From positions 372,001-436,000 of the forward strand of contig JAZKFT010000018.1 of NCBI GenBank assembly GCA_040386335.1: DNA of 64,000 nucleotides. Reading direction: 5' to 3'. Made by a program: the position numbers and the translations under genes. This DNA comes from JAZKFT01 sp040386335. Lineage in GTDB: Bacteria > Bacteroidota > Bacteroidia > Chitinophagales > Chitinophagaceae. Each line of letters opens with the position of its first letter. Position 1 is the first letter of the stretch. A model generated the notes under the pieces. That model was given only the letters and a program-made list of their open reading frames with translations, was not told where the DNA came from and did no database searches. Of this stretch, positions 23,861 to 31,665 are shown piece by piece.

Positions 23861-24712
23861 ATGGATCAAAAAGTCATTTCCCTTTACGACGAATACACCC
23901 ATAAACCCCTTAGCCGCGGTGATTTTTTAAAGCGGTTAAGCATGCTGGTTGGTAGCACAGCAGCAGCCATGGCCCTGCTACCCATGCTGGAAAACAACTA
24001 TGCCCAGGCAGCCATTACCAATGAAGACGAGTTGTTTACCGAATACGTTACTTTCCCCGGCGTGCCAGCCGACATGAAAGCCTATGTGGCCCGGCCAAAA
24101 GAAGATAAAAAGTATCCCGCTATTATTGTCATCCATGAAAACCGTGGACTGAACGCACATATAGAAGATGTGGCCCGCCGTGCTGCCAAAGCTGGCTACC
24201 TGGCTATAGCACCCAACGCCTTAGCGGCGCTTGGAAAAACACCTGCCAACGAAGATGAATCAAGGGCATTTTTTGGGGAATTGAAAGCAGAAAACAACCT
24301 GAAAAATTTCATGAATGCCTACGAATACCTCTCTACCAGGAAAGACTATAATGGTAAAGCCGGTTGCGTAGGCTTTTGCTGGGGTGGTGCCATGGCCAAC
24401 AGCCTTGCCGTAAACCTGCCCGGGTTAAAAGCTGCCGTTGCATTCTATGGCCGCCAGCCGGAAACTGCAGACGTGGCCAAAATAAAAGCTGCTGTTCAGC
24501 TACATTACGGCGGACTCGATGAAAGGGTAAATGCCGGTATCCCTGCGTATGAAGAAGCGTTGAAAAAGAATGACATCACCTATGAGCTCTATATCTATGA
24601 AAATGTAAATCACGCCTTTCATAACGATACATCCGGCGCACGGTACAATGAAGCAGCCGCCAAACTCGCCTGGCAAAGAACGATGGAGTTTTTTGGAAAA
24701 TATGTGAAATAG
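23861..24712 (+). CDS. dienelactone hydrolase family protein
   Basis: A 283-residue alpha/beta hydrolase. A basic, Tat-like leader (SRGDFLKRLSMLVGSTAAAM, about residues 18-37) suggests export. The hydrolase core has IIVIHENRGLNAHIEDVARR, the nucleophile elbow GFCWGG with Cys as nucleophile, LHYGGLDERVNAG with the acid, and ENVNHAFHND with the His. This Cys/Asp/His triad is that of dienelactone hydrolase, which opens lactone rings in chloro-aromatic breakdown. In Bacteroidota these homologues are general esterases of unknown substrate. The gene is bounded by family D and family C repeats. Confidence 0.88.
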   Translation: MDQKVISLYDEYTHKPLSRGDFLKRLSMLVGSTAAAMALLPMLENNYAQAAITNEDELFTEYVTFPGVPADMKAYVARPKEDKKYPAIIVIHENRGLNAHIEDVARRAAKAGYLAIAPNALAALGKTPANEDESRAFFGELKAENNLKNFMNAYEYLSTRKDYNGKAGCVGFCWGGAMANSLAVNLPGLKAAVAFYGRQPETADVAKIKAAVQLHYGGLDERVNAGIPAYEEALKKNDITYELYIYENVNHAFHNDTSGARYNEAAAKLAWQRTMEFFGKYVK

Positions 24713-24864
24713 GCTGGACGCTTTACGCTTAACGCTGGACGCTGGACGCTTCCAGATTCATTTTATGACCATTATCCAATCTTGTTATCTTGATAGGTTA
24801 TGCAGTAGGTATTGAAGCGTTCCACGTTAAGCGTCCAGCGTCCAGCGTCTAGCGTTTAGCGTTC
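24713..24864. repeat. inverted pair of degenerate repeats, GGACGCTT family (family C)
   Basis: The left arm (24713-24752: ACGCTTAACGCTGGACGCT) starts at the base after the hydrolase stop codon. The right arm (24814-24864: AAGCGTCCAGCGTCCAGCG) is complementary and continues into the end of the DinB gene. The core is about 61 bases. The arms could form a stem of more than 20 bp. Confidence 0.75.
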
Positions 24865-25382
24865 CGCACCTGCTCTTCATACGCCTTACTTCCTCCCTTC
24901 GGAACACTTAAATTTTTCCAGTCCTTATCCTTTACCATCTTGGCAATGAAAACGATCTGTCCTACATGATAGGGATAATGGGCCAGTTGCCGGAGGATAG
25001 CATCATACACCAATAATTTCTCCGAACGGATGGTGATGGATTCCAGCAGGTCGTCGGGCTGCAATGTTTCAATGGTGTTTAAAACCTGTGCCCAGCCTGC
25101 ATTCCAAAAGTCAATAAGATCCGTTTTAGTAAGCTCCATCGGTTCAAATTCGGCGTCTCTTTTCCGCCATTCCTTTTCGCCATCTTCAGTAAGGAAGTTG
25201 GTAAAACGGCTCATCATGTTGCCATACATATGCTGAATGATGATGGCAATGCTGTTACTTTCTTCCGAAGGCCTGTAATGCATATCGGCTTCCGTAAGTT
25301 GTTCAAAACTCTTGTCGCCAAGGTCTTTGTAATAACGAAGCCTTTTAACGGTGTCGATAATAAATTGATCGGCGAGTTCCAT
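24849..25382 (-). CDS. DinB family protein
   Basis: A 177-residue four-helix DinB/YfiT-like protein. It has the three-His metal site pattern: IIIQHMYGNMMSRF in the second helix, and ILRQLAHYPYHVGQIVFIAK near residue 140. DinB-superfamily members use the metal for thiol-transfer or hydrolytic reactions; the reaction here is unknown. The last residues, NAKR, and the TAG stop are encoded inside a family C repeat (AACGCTAAACGCTAG), so the gene end has been shaped by the repeat. It is 5 bases downstream of the M28 peptidase gene, probably one unit. Confidence 0.88.
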   Translation of the reverse strand: MELADQFIIDTVKRLRYYKDLGDKSFEQLTEADMHYRPSEESNSIAIIIQHMYGNMMSRFTNFLTEDGEKEWRKRDAEFEPMELTKTDLIDFWNAGWAQVLNTIETLQPDDLLESITIRSEKLLVYDAILRQLAHYPYHVGQIVFIAKMVKDKDWKNLSVPKGGSKAYEEQVRNAKR

Positions 25383-25387
25383 AAGTG

Positions 25388-26536
25388 TTATTTTAAAATA
25401 TGGTCATAAAAACGAACGAGTAAGGTCTGCAGGTCTTCCAACTCGTAGTTGGGCAATGTGGCGGCCACATCCTCTACATCATGGTAGCATTTTCGCTTGC
25501 CCAAGGTATAAATGAAAAACGACGGCACTCCCTTTTCAGTAAACCAGTGATGATCGCTGTTGGCGGCTTTGCCACGGCTGTTTACGGCTGCCAGCAAATT
25601 GCCTTCGGTATTTAGTTTTTGCAGCAGCGCAAAGTCTTTGGTGAACTCTGTTGCGTTCACAACTGTTACACCTTCTTCGCCATTACCCATCAGGTCCAGG
25701 TTAGTCAGAAAACGGATCTTTTTAATATCAAGCGGCGGGTGCTCCACAAAATATTTCGAGCCGACCAGTCCTGCTTCTTCTCCGGCGAAAGCAATGAATA
25801 CGATCGTATACCGTTGCGGGTGTGCGGCATAATATTTTGCCAGGCTTAGCATTAGTCCTATACCGCTGGCATTATCGTTGGCGCCGGGGAAATAGGTGTC
25901 CTTTCCCATGCCTCCCAGGTGATCGTAGTGGGCGGTAAATACCATTACCGAATCAGTACCGGATGTGCCTTTTACCATTGCAGCTACATTGGCTGCGTCA
26001 AATGATTTTAGCAACTTACTATCCACTGTGGCAGCAAAAGTTTTTGGCGCATCGCCAAGCGCTGTCTTCAGCACTTTAAATGAAGTGTAGTCTGCTTGTT
26101 CCCTGTCCACGTTCCAGGTCAGTTTGTCTACCAGGTTGATCACGATCCGTTCCTGCGGGTTTACCCAGCTTACACTATCAGCCTGGCCCACACTTCCTTT
26201 TGCCTTGCAACTTTTGCTTTCATTGCCCACTAAAAAATCCCGCCCGGGTTTCAATTCTTTGTCGTTAATAGTGAGCGCCATTTTGCCAGGAAAAGTATTG
26301 ACGGGGTACGAAAAATGTTGCTGGTATTTGCCCAAAAAAAATGGCATGGTTTTTAGCATCTCAAACTCGTGTTCGATATATAGAGCGGTTTTTTTCATGC
26401 CGTCTTCTGTATAGCCACGGCCCCAAAAAAACGGGGAGGAGAGTGTGTCGATAACCCGCCTGGCGTAACTGGTATCGCTGGCATTTGTTGCAGAACAATA
26501 GAGCAGGAGTAGGGTACCCAAAATGATTGACCGCAT
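25388..26536 (-). CDS. M28 family zinc peptidase, secreted
   Basis: A 382-residue protein with signal peptide MRSIILGTLLLLYCSATNAS. The C-terminal half is an M28 aminopeptidase domain with the two-zinc ligand set: FTAHYDHLGG, PGANDNASGIG, AFAGEEAGLVGS, LTNLDLMGNG and KCYHDVEDV. The N-terminal region (residues 30-190) replaces the PA domain of some relatives. It probably removes N-terminal residues from peptides in the periplasm or outside the cell. It is directly followed by the DinB gene. Confidence 0.92.
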   Translation of the reverse strand: MRSIILGTLLLLYCSATNASDTSYARRVIDTLSSPFFWGRGYTEDGMKKTALYIEHEFEMLKTMPFFLGKYQQHFSYPVNTFPGKMALTINDKELKPGRDFLVGNESKSCKAKGSVGQADSVSWVNPQERIVINLVDKLTWNVDREQADYTSFKVLKTALGDAPKTFAATVDSKLLKSFDAANVAAMVKGTSGTDSVMVFTAHYDHLGGMGKDTYFPGANDNASGIGLMLSLAKYYAAHPQRYTIVFIAFAGEEAGLVGSKYFVEHPPLDIKKIRFLTNLDLMGNGEEGVTVVNATEFTKDFALLQKLNTEGNLLAAVNSRGKAANSDHHWFTEKGVPSFFIYTLGKRKCYHDVEDVAATLPNYELEDLQTLLVRFYDHILK

Positions 26537-26660
26537 AATTCAAGGTAGGGATAATGGTTCTAAAATAATCTTTGAAAATTACTTGTAAATGCCGGAAATA
26601 AATGCCTAAATTTCTGTTGCCAAATGAACCTGTTGCAGCAGGCAACGATATTACTGCCCC

Positions 26661-26763
26661 GGTTCGTGCCCTACGAACCAAAACACGCACACCAACTATG
26701 AGCATGTTTCATGACCTCAAGAACCATAACACTCATCACACTGGTTCATATCCTCCACGAACC
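26661..26763. repeat. cluster of GGTTCGT / ACGAACC inverted repeats
   Basis: GGTTCGT (26661-26667) and ACGAACC (26673-26679) form a perfect 7-bp inverted repeat. GGTTC (26743-26747) and GAACC (26759-26763) form another, with single GAACC words at about 26627 and 26720. The cluster is in the 267-base gap between the M28 gene and the small coiled-coil gene, with no convincing ORF. It may be regulatory or a further word-like repeat family. Confidence 0.4.
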
Positions 26764-26803
26764 AACACCAAAAACATGATTGCTTCACTTAAAATGAAAA
26801 AAC

Positions 26804-27160
26804 ATGATAGCAGCTACAGAACCACAGGAGCTCCTCTCGGAGTGCAGTGAATGGCGTAACAACCTCCGCCATTACCGCGAACAGATCAACGGCCTCAAAA
26901 ACCAACTCTACCAATGGGCCGCCGGAAAAACGGATCATGATCTTCTCAAAGAAGTGGAACATTTCCACAACCAGTTTCACATTCAGCTCATCAATATTCA
27001 TGATGTGAAACACGCCATCAAAGAACACATTCACCAGGTAGAACACCATCCGAATTTTGGCCACAAAATTCCCCATCATCATCTCCGGGACCAATATCGA
27101 TCCTTAACGGCCAGCCTTGATAAATTACAAAACGATTTTCAGAATTTTATTTCGTCGTGA
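26804..27160 (+). CDS. small His-rich coiled-coil protein of unknown function
   Basis: A 118-residue, highly helical protein: SECSEWRNNLRHYREQINGL, then LLKEVEHFHNQFHIQLIN, then a His-rich turn (HQVEHHPNFGHKIPHHH) and a second helix SLTASLDKLQNDFQNF. It has no signal peptide and no membrane helix. The heptad spacing of hydrophobic residues suggests a helical hairpin or coiled coil. The His cluster could bind metal, but there is no known motif. I do not recognise a family. Flanking DNA is repeat-rich on both sides, so it appears to be a single-gene unit. Confidence 0.65.
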   Translation: MIAATEPQELLSECSEWRNNLRHYREQINGLKNQLYQWAAGKTDHDLLKEVEHFHNQFHIQLINIHDVKHAIKEHIHQVEHHPNFGHKIPHHHLRDQYRSLTASLDKLQNDFQNFISS

Positions 27161-27198
27161 CGCTGATTCGTAACAAATGAGTAGTGATCTGATTAATA

Positions 27199-27230
27199 GT
27201 CATTAGGTCATTAGGTCATTGGTCAATAAG
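27199..27230 (+). repeat. degenerate tandem repeat, GTCATTAG family (family B)
   Basis: AGTCATTAGGTCATTAGG and TCATTGGTCAATAAG. The whole 27161-27483 gap holds no gene; it consists of this repeat, a family F element, a family E pair and a family A repeat, in that order. Confidence 0.65.
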
Positions 27231-27264
27231 AATGTTTTTTGTGAACCAGCAGTAGTAATACTAA

Positions 27265-27316
27265 TGGGCAGTGTTGGCGACGCTCCGTTCGTCAATAGTG
27301 CTTCTATTGAGCATGA
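27265..27316 (-). repeat. dispersed repeat, family F, inverted copy
   Basis: The minus strand reads GCTCAATAGAAGCAC, then CGAACGGAGCGTCGCCAA, the same word as at 22365-22390. It is in opposite orientation to the other copy. Confidence 0.5.
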
Positions 27317-27393
27317 ATAAAGGCTGAATTCGACATGCGACTATACCGCCTTTTTTTTAAGGTAAATATTAAAATAGAATGCAATGTTCGTTA

Positions 27394-27430
27394 AGCCCTG
27401 TCAGGGCGAAAGCCGAGCCCTGACAGGGTA
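27394..27430. repeat. inverted repeat of palindromic CCCTGACAGGG (family E)
   Basis: GCCCTGTCAGGGC (27395-27407) is a near-perfect palindrome followed after about ten bases by CCCTGACAGGG (27418-27428). Same family as 22206-22265. Confidence 0.55.
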
Positions 27431-27440
27431 TGTAAGCCGC

Positions 27441-27480
27441 TAAATCAGACATCATAAATCATACATCATAAATCCTAAAT
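27441..27480 (+). repeat. degenerate tandem repeat, AAATCATACATC family (family A)
   Basis: AATCAGACATCATAAATC, ATACATCATAAATCC, ending 3 bases before ATG 27484 of the EF-G paralogue. Confidence 0.65.
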
Positions 27481-27483
27481 GCT

Positions 27484-29616
27484 ATGCCAGCTTTTGATAC
27501 CAATCACGTAAAAAATATTGTGCTGCTCGGCCATGCCGGCAGCGGCAAAACCACCCTCGCCGAGTGCATGATCTTTGAAGCAGGCCTTATCAACAGGCGG
27601 GGAACAGTGGAAGAACAAAACACTGTTAGCGACTACCACGAACTGGAGCAGGAACGTGGTAGTTCTGTTTTCGCTTCCCTGCTGCATACCACCTGGAAAG
27701 GTTATAAAATCAATATCATCGATACACCCGGCTATGACGACTTTGTGGGTGAAGTGATTAGCGCATTGCGGGTAGCGGATACCGGGGTTCTGTTACTCAA
27801 TGCCGCTGCCGGCGTAGAAGTAGGGGCCGACCTGATCTGGGATTATACCGAACAGTTTAAAACCCCGATGATCTTCGCCATCAACAAGCTCGATCACGAA
27901 AAAAGTGACTATGAAAAAACCGTGGGCGATGCAAAATCCCATTTCGGCAGCAATGTGGTGCAGGTACAATATCCCATGAACCAGGGCAATGGTTTTGATG
28001 CCATTATTGATGTCCTTCACATGGTGCTGTACCAGTTTCCACCGCAAGGAGGCAAACCCCAAAAACTCCCCATTCCCGACAGCGAAAAAGAAAGGGCAGA
28101 CAACCTGCACAAAGAACTGATAGAAGCGGTGGCCAGCAACGATGAAACGCTCATGGAGAAATATTTCGACCAGGGCGAACTAACCGAGGACGAACTGAAG
28201 GCTGGCATCAAAAAAGCCATGATCAACCACGACCTTTTCCCCGTGTTTTGTATTAGTGCCAAACAGAATATGGGTAGTGGAAGGCTGATGGGCTTTGTAG
28301 ATGTAGTATGCCCCAGCGCTAACGAAATGCCGCCACAAATAACAAAGGCCGGAGATCCATTGCCCTGCAAAGAAAATGGCCAGCCCTGCATCTTTGTTTT
28401 TAAAACCATTACCGAACCCCATGTGGGCGAACTGAGCCTTTTTAAGGTATTCAGTGGCACCATTAAAAGCGGTATGGACCTGGTAAACGAAACCACGGGC
28501 TCCTCTGAGAAAATAAACCAGCTACTGATCGTTGAGGGCCATAACCGCAGCAATGTAAACGAGTTGGCCGCCGGTGATATCGGGGCCACATTAAAGCTAA
28601 AAAATACCCATGTAAATAATACGCTTCACGAAAAGGGCAAGAACATCGAATTGAACCCGATTGTTTTCCCTTCACCCAATATGACGGTAGCGATAGAGGC
28701 CATTAAAAAAGGGGAGGAGGAGAAATTGTCCCAGGCCCTGCATGCTATCCAGGAAGAAGATGCGACTGTAAAAGTGGAAGTGTCTTCCGAATTAAAACAG
28801 ATATTACTGCATTGCCAGGGAGAACTGCACCTGGCTGTTATTAAATGGAAGATAGAGCACCTGCACCGGCTTGAGGTGAAGTTCGAGAGACCCAAAATTG
28901 CCTACCGGGAAACCATTCGCAAAATGGCCGAAGCCAATTACAAACACAAAAAACAAAGTGGCGGCGCCGGCCAGTTTGGCGAAGTGTTTTTACGCGTAGA
29001 ACCCTGGTACGAAGGCATGCCCGAGCCACATGGCGTAAACGTACGTGCCCGTGATGAATACCCGCTGGATTGGGGCGGCAGGCTGGTGTTTTATAACTGC
29101 ATTGTAGGTGGCGTAATAGATGCCCGGTTTATCCCAGCCATTTTGAAAGGTGTGATGGAAAAAATGATGGAAGGACCGCTGACCGGCTCTTATGTACGGG
29201 ATGTGCGGGTATGTGTGTACGATGGTAAAATGCACGCCGTAGATAGCAACGATATTTCCTTCCGTATTGCCGGGCTCAAGGCTTTTAAGGCCGCCTTTAC
29301 CAATGCCGACCCACAGATACTCGAACCAATTTACCATGTAGAAGTGCTGTGTCCGGACGATATCACCGGAGCCGCCATAGGCGACCTTCAAACCCGCCGG
29401 GCCATTGTGGAAGGGATCGATACCGAGAAGAATTTTCAGAAAGTGCTGGCCAGGGTACCACTGGCAGAAATGCATGATTATTCCTCATCGCTTCGCAGTA
29501 TTACGCAGGGCCGGGCCAAGTTCCGGATGCAGTTTCATGAGTATGCTTCAGTGCCATACGAATTACAGAAAAAACTGATTGATGATTATAGCCGGCATGA
29601 TAGGGATGAGGAGTAG
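27484..29616 (+). CDS. elongation factor G-like GTPase (non-canonical EF-G paralogue)
   Basis: A 710-residue EF-G-like translational GTPase with all main domains. The P-loop is GHAGSGKTT (residues 16-24), followed by a switch I region RGSSVFASL in place of the canonical RGITI. Switch II is DTPGYDDF in place of DTPGHVDF, and NKLD is the G4 motif. Domains II-V follow, with KKQSGGAGQFGEVFLRVEP in domain IV and EPIYHVEVLCP in domain V. It lacks the invariant switch II His needed for normal GTP hydrolysis on the ribosome, so it is an accessory paralogue rather than the main EF-G. Its role may be in recycling or stress. Confidence 0.9.
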   Translation: MPAFDTNHVKNIVLLGHAGSGKTTLAECMIFEAGLINRRGTVEEQNTVSDYHELEQERGSSVFASLLHTTWKGYKINIIDTPGYDDFVGEVISALRVADTGVLLLNAAAGVEVGADLIWDYTEQFKTPMIFAINKLDHEKSDYEKTVGDAKSHFGSNVVQVQYPMNQGNGFDAIIDVLHMVLYQFPPQGGKPQKLPIPDSEKERADNLHKELIEAVASNDETLMEKYFDQGELTEDELKAGIKKAMINHDLFPVFCISAKQNMGSGRLMGFVDVVCPSANEMPPQITKAGDPLPCKENGQPCIFVFKTITEPHVGELSLFKVFSGTIKSGMDLVNETTGSSEKINQLLIVEGHNRSNVNELAAGDIGATLKLKNTHVNNTLHEKGKNIELNPIVFPSPNMTVAIEAIKKGEEEKLSQALHAIQEEDATVKVEVSSELKQILLHCQGELHLAVIKWKIEHLHRLEVKFERPKIAYRETIRKMAEANYKHKKQSGGAGQFGEVFLRVEPWYEGMPEPHGVNVRARDEYPLDWGGRLVFYNCIVGGVIDARFIPAILKGVMEKMMEGPLTGSYVRDVRVCVYDGKMHAVDSNDISFRIAGLKAFKAAFTNADPQILEPIYHVEVLCPDDITGAAIGDLQTRRAIVEGIDTEKNFQKVLARVPLAEMHDYSSSLRSITQGRAKFRMQFHEYASVPYELQKKLIDDYSRHDRDEE

Positions 29617-29667
29617 TTAGTTAGTTTATTGGTTGATTAGTTGATTGGTTCGTCTGTTGATTGGTTT
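29614..29667 (+). repeat. degenerate tandem repeat, TTAGTTGATTGG family (family D)
   Basis: It begins with the TAG stop of the EF-G paralogue (TAGTTAGTTAG) and continues TTGGTTGATTAGTTGATTGG. No inverted partner is seen in the following 130 bases. Confidence 0.6.
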
Positions 29668-29800
29668 TTTTTGGTGCATATGAGATACTATCAGAGAACA
29701 TTATTGACTTGTTTTCTTCACTGGAAAACAGGCCAATAAAGTTTTTTTTATGGAGAATATCCACTTGGTGCTTAGGTGTAGAATCCGCATTCTTACAGGA

Positions 29801-30847
29801 TTACAGCCGTTTCTTCAATGCAATAAATGGTTTTTCTATGAAGCGGTAGGATAGCCAGGAAATGACCAACAGGAGTGAGCAATCGATTAGGAGAAAGTTG
29901 GTAATATTAAGGTGCAGGTATTTATTGATCAGTGGATTAAATATGGCCGGGATGATATTGTGGTACAGGTAAATGCCATAGCTTATTTTTCCAATGAAGA
30001 TTAGAACCGGGCTATTTAAAAAACGGATCAACAGGTTTTTTGTAGCGTGTTGGTGCTCCAGGATAAATGTTAGCAGGCACACCGTTGCAATAGAAACAAT
30101 TGTTCTTAGCGGCACTATATCCCAATTTTCCGTCAGTGACTCAAATACAAAAATGCCCACTACCAATATGCTGATGACTGCGATCCATTTCGCGAAGACC
30201 GGCAGTTGAGATGGGTAATAATGGCGGACCCAGGCTAACAAAGCGCCCATGCCAAGGGCATCGAGACAGGTGATGGTATGCAAATTGAACAATGGCATGC
30301 CGCTCAGCAGGTACTGGCTGCTAATACCCAGGACAATACAGGCTGCAATGGTTATGCCCATATACTTTTTATTAAACCAAACGATCATCCACGGCCATAC
30401 CAGGTAAAATTGTTCCTCTACCGACAACGACCAGAGGTGGTTGACCAGGTTTCCGAAATCCCCCGTGTAAATAAAATAGTAGTTAACAGTATAGGTGGCC
30501 AGGTAGCCAAAAGCTGGCTTGATATCAAATCCAAAATGAGGTTGAATAGCCAGTAATCCGAAAATAGTTAGATAATATATTGGGAAGATCCTGAGCACAC
30601 GCCGCAGATAGAACTTCCTGACCAGCATCCCTTTGGAAAGACCGCCCGATTCGGCCTTCGTCTTTTCGGCAAGTAAAATGTTAGTGATCAGAAAGCCACT
30701 GAGTACAAAAAATATGTCTACTCCCATGGGCCCCAACGACTGGTTGGTGAACCTTTGCAGCATACCGTTTTCCGGTCCCCAATGGTGCACAATTACCATT
30801 ATAACGGCAATCGCCCTAACGCTATCAAATTGTTTAGTGTATTGCAT
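29801..30847 (-). CDS. acyltransferase 3 family membrane protein (OafA/YrhL type)
   Basis: A 348-residue protein from MQYTKQFDSVRAIAVIMVIV with about ten membrane helices. The conserved Acyl_transf_3 features are present: IVHHWGP (catalytic His in the first helix), GPMGVDIFFVLSGFLITNI, RKFYLRRVLRIFPIYYL and LWSLSVEEQFYLVWP. These enzymes transfer acetyl or other acyl groups to sugars of surface polysaccharides at the inner membrane. There are no neighbouring polysaccharide genes, so the acceptor is unknown. The longer frame start at 30904 lies in a REP palindrome and is rejected. Confidence 0.9.
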   Translation of the reverse strand: MQYTKQFDSVRAIAVIMVIVHHWGPENGMLQRFTNQSLGPMGVDIFFVLSGFLITNILLAEKTKAESGGLSKGMLVRKFYLRRVLRIFPIYYLTIFGLLAIQPHFGFDIKPAFGYLATYTVNYYFIYTGDFGNLVNHLWSLSVEEQFYLVWPWMIVWFNKKYMGITIAACIVLGISSQYLLSGMPLFNLHTITCLDALGMGALLAWVRHYYPSQLPVFAKWIAVISILVVGIFVFESLTENWDIVPLRTIVSIATVCLLTFILEHQHATKNLLIRFLNSPVLIFIGKISYGIYLYHNIIPAIFNPLINKYLHLNITNFLLIDCSLLLVISWLSYRFIEKPFIALKKRL

Positions 30848-30893
30848 GGATGGTGATGTGCCCGATAAAAATAGGATAAAAAGGTCCTTTGTA

Positions 30894-31003
30894 GAGACGG
30901 CCATTTATGGCGTCTCCATCATGCAGATAAATGACAATCGGGAATCAATCTTTTGTGTCGCGGAAGGTTCCACGTGGAGTGAGACGCCATAAATGGTCGT
31001 CTC
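30894..31003. repeat. inverted pair of REP-like palindromes
   Basis: Palindromes at 30894-30916 and 30981-31003 are in opposite orientation. Each has stem GAGACG/CGTCTC with an inner CCAT/ATGG stem. The right copy is preceded by CACGTGGA. They match the REPs beside the RAYT genes at 56670-58602. No RAYT gene is present here; the pair is about 26 kb away from the nearest one and looks like a mobilised BIME-type unit between two minus-strand genes. Confidence 0.75.
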
Positions 31004-31011
31004 TGCATGCC

Positions 31012-31050
31012 GGAAATCATACATCACAAATCATATATCATAAATCATAT
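31012..31050 (+). repeat. degenerate tandem repeat, AAATCATATATC family (family A)
   Basis: GAAATCATACATCACAAATC, ATATATCATAAATC. It abuts a REP palindrome on the left and overlaps the stop codon of the response regulator gene (31045-31047, minus strand) on the right. Confidence 0.6.
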
Positions 31051-31665
31051 CAAACCCTCTGTCAGCGCAATTCTCACCAGTCCTGCAGTGTTTTTTGCAT
31101 TCAGTTTTTGCAGCAGGTTGTTGCGGTGGTTTTCTACCGTGCGCAGGCTGAGGTATAACTTTTCCGCTATTTGCTGGTTAGTGTATTGGTTTACGATCAA
31201 TTCAAGAATTTCCTTTTCACGTCGGGTAATTATGGGCTGACTTTTGGGGTCGAAAATATTATTGATGAGTTGTTTTTGCAGGTCTTCGTACAAAAACTGC
31301 TGGCCGCTAAATACCGTTTCGATGGCCAGTACCAGTGTGTCGGGGCTGGTATCTTTCAGCAGGTAGCCCATGCAACCCTGCTGAAGCATTTTTTTTACCT
31401 GTATCAGGATATCGATATTGGTAAGGGCAATGATCTTTACCGAGGGATATTTTTTGTTGATAATGCCTGCCAGTTCGATCCCGGTTTTGCCGGGCATTTG
31501 TATATCCAGCAGCAGTACGTCAGGAAGCTGCTCAAGCAGGCCTACCTGCAAGTCATCGCCATTGGAGTAAGTGCCTATAAGTGTAATATGTGGGTAACCG
31601 CTCAATATTTTTTGCAGCCCGTTCACCACAATGGCCTGATCGTCTGTTATTGCTACCTTGATCAT
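31045..31665 (-). CDS. NarL/FixJ-type response regulator
   Basis: A 206-residue two-domain regulator. The receiver has the acidic pair in VAITDDQAIV, phospho-acceptor D54 (VLLLDIQMPGKTG), and K near residue 104 (GYLLKDTSPDTL). The LuxR-type helix-turn-helix at the C-terminus contains ITRREKEILELIVNQYTNQQ and LYLSLRTVENHRNNLLQKL. It overlaps the upstream histidine kinase gene by 4 bases (ATGA), so they are a cognate pair. Target genes are not identifiable here. Confidence 0.94.
   Translation of the reverse strand: MIKVAITDDQAIVVNGLQKILSGYPHITLIGTYSNGDDLQVGLLEQLPDVLLLDIQMPGKTGIELAGIINKKYPSVKIIALTNIDILIQVKKMLQQGCMGYLLKDTSPDTLVLAIETVFSGQQFLYEDLQKQLINNIFDPKSQPIITRREKEILELIVNQYTNQQIAEKLYLSLRTVENHRNNLLQKLNAKNTAGLVRIALTEGLI

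Noticed and set aside
26602..26850. ORF of 82 codons upstream of the coiled-coil gene
   Set aside because: It overlaps the better-supported gene at 26804 by 47 bases, lies over the GGTTC/GAACC repeats, and has no recognisable domain or ribosome site.
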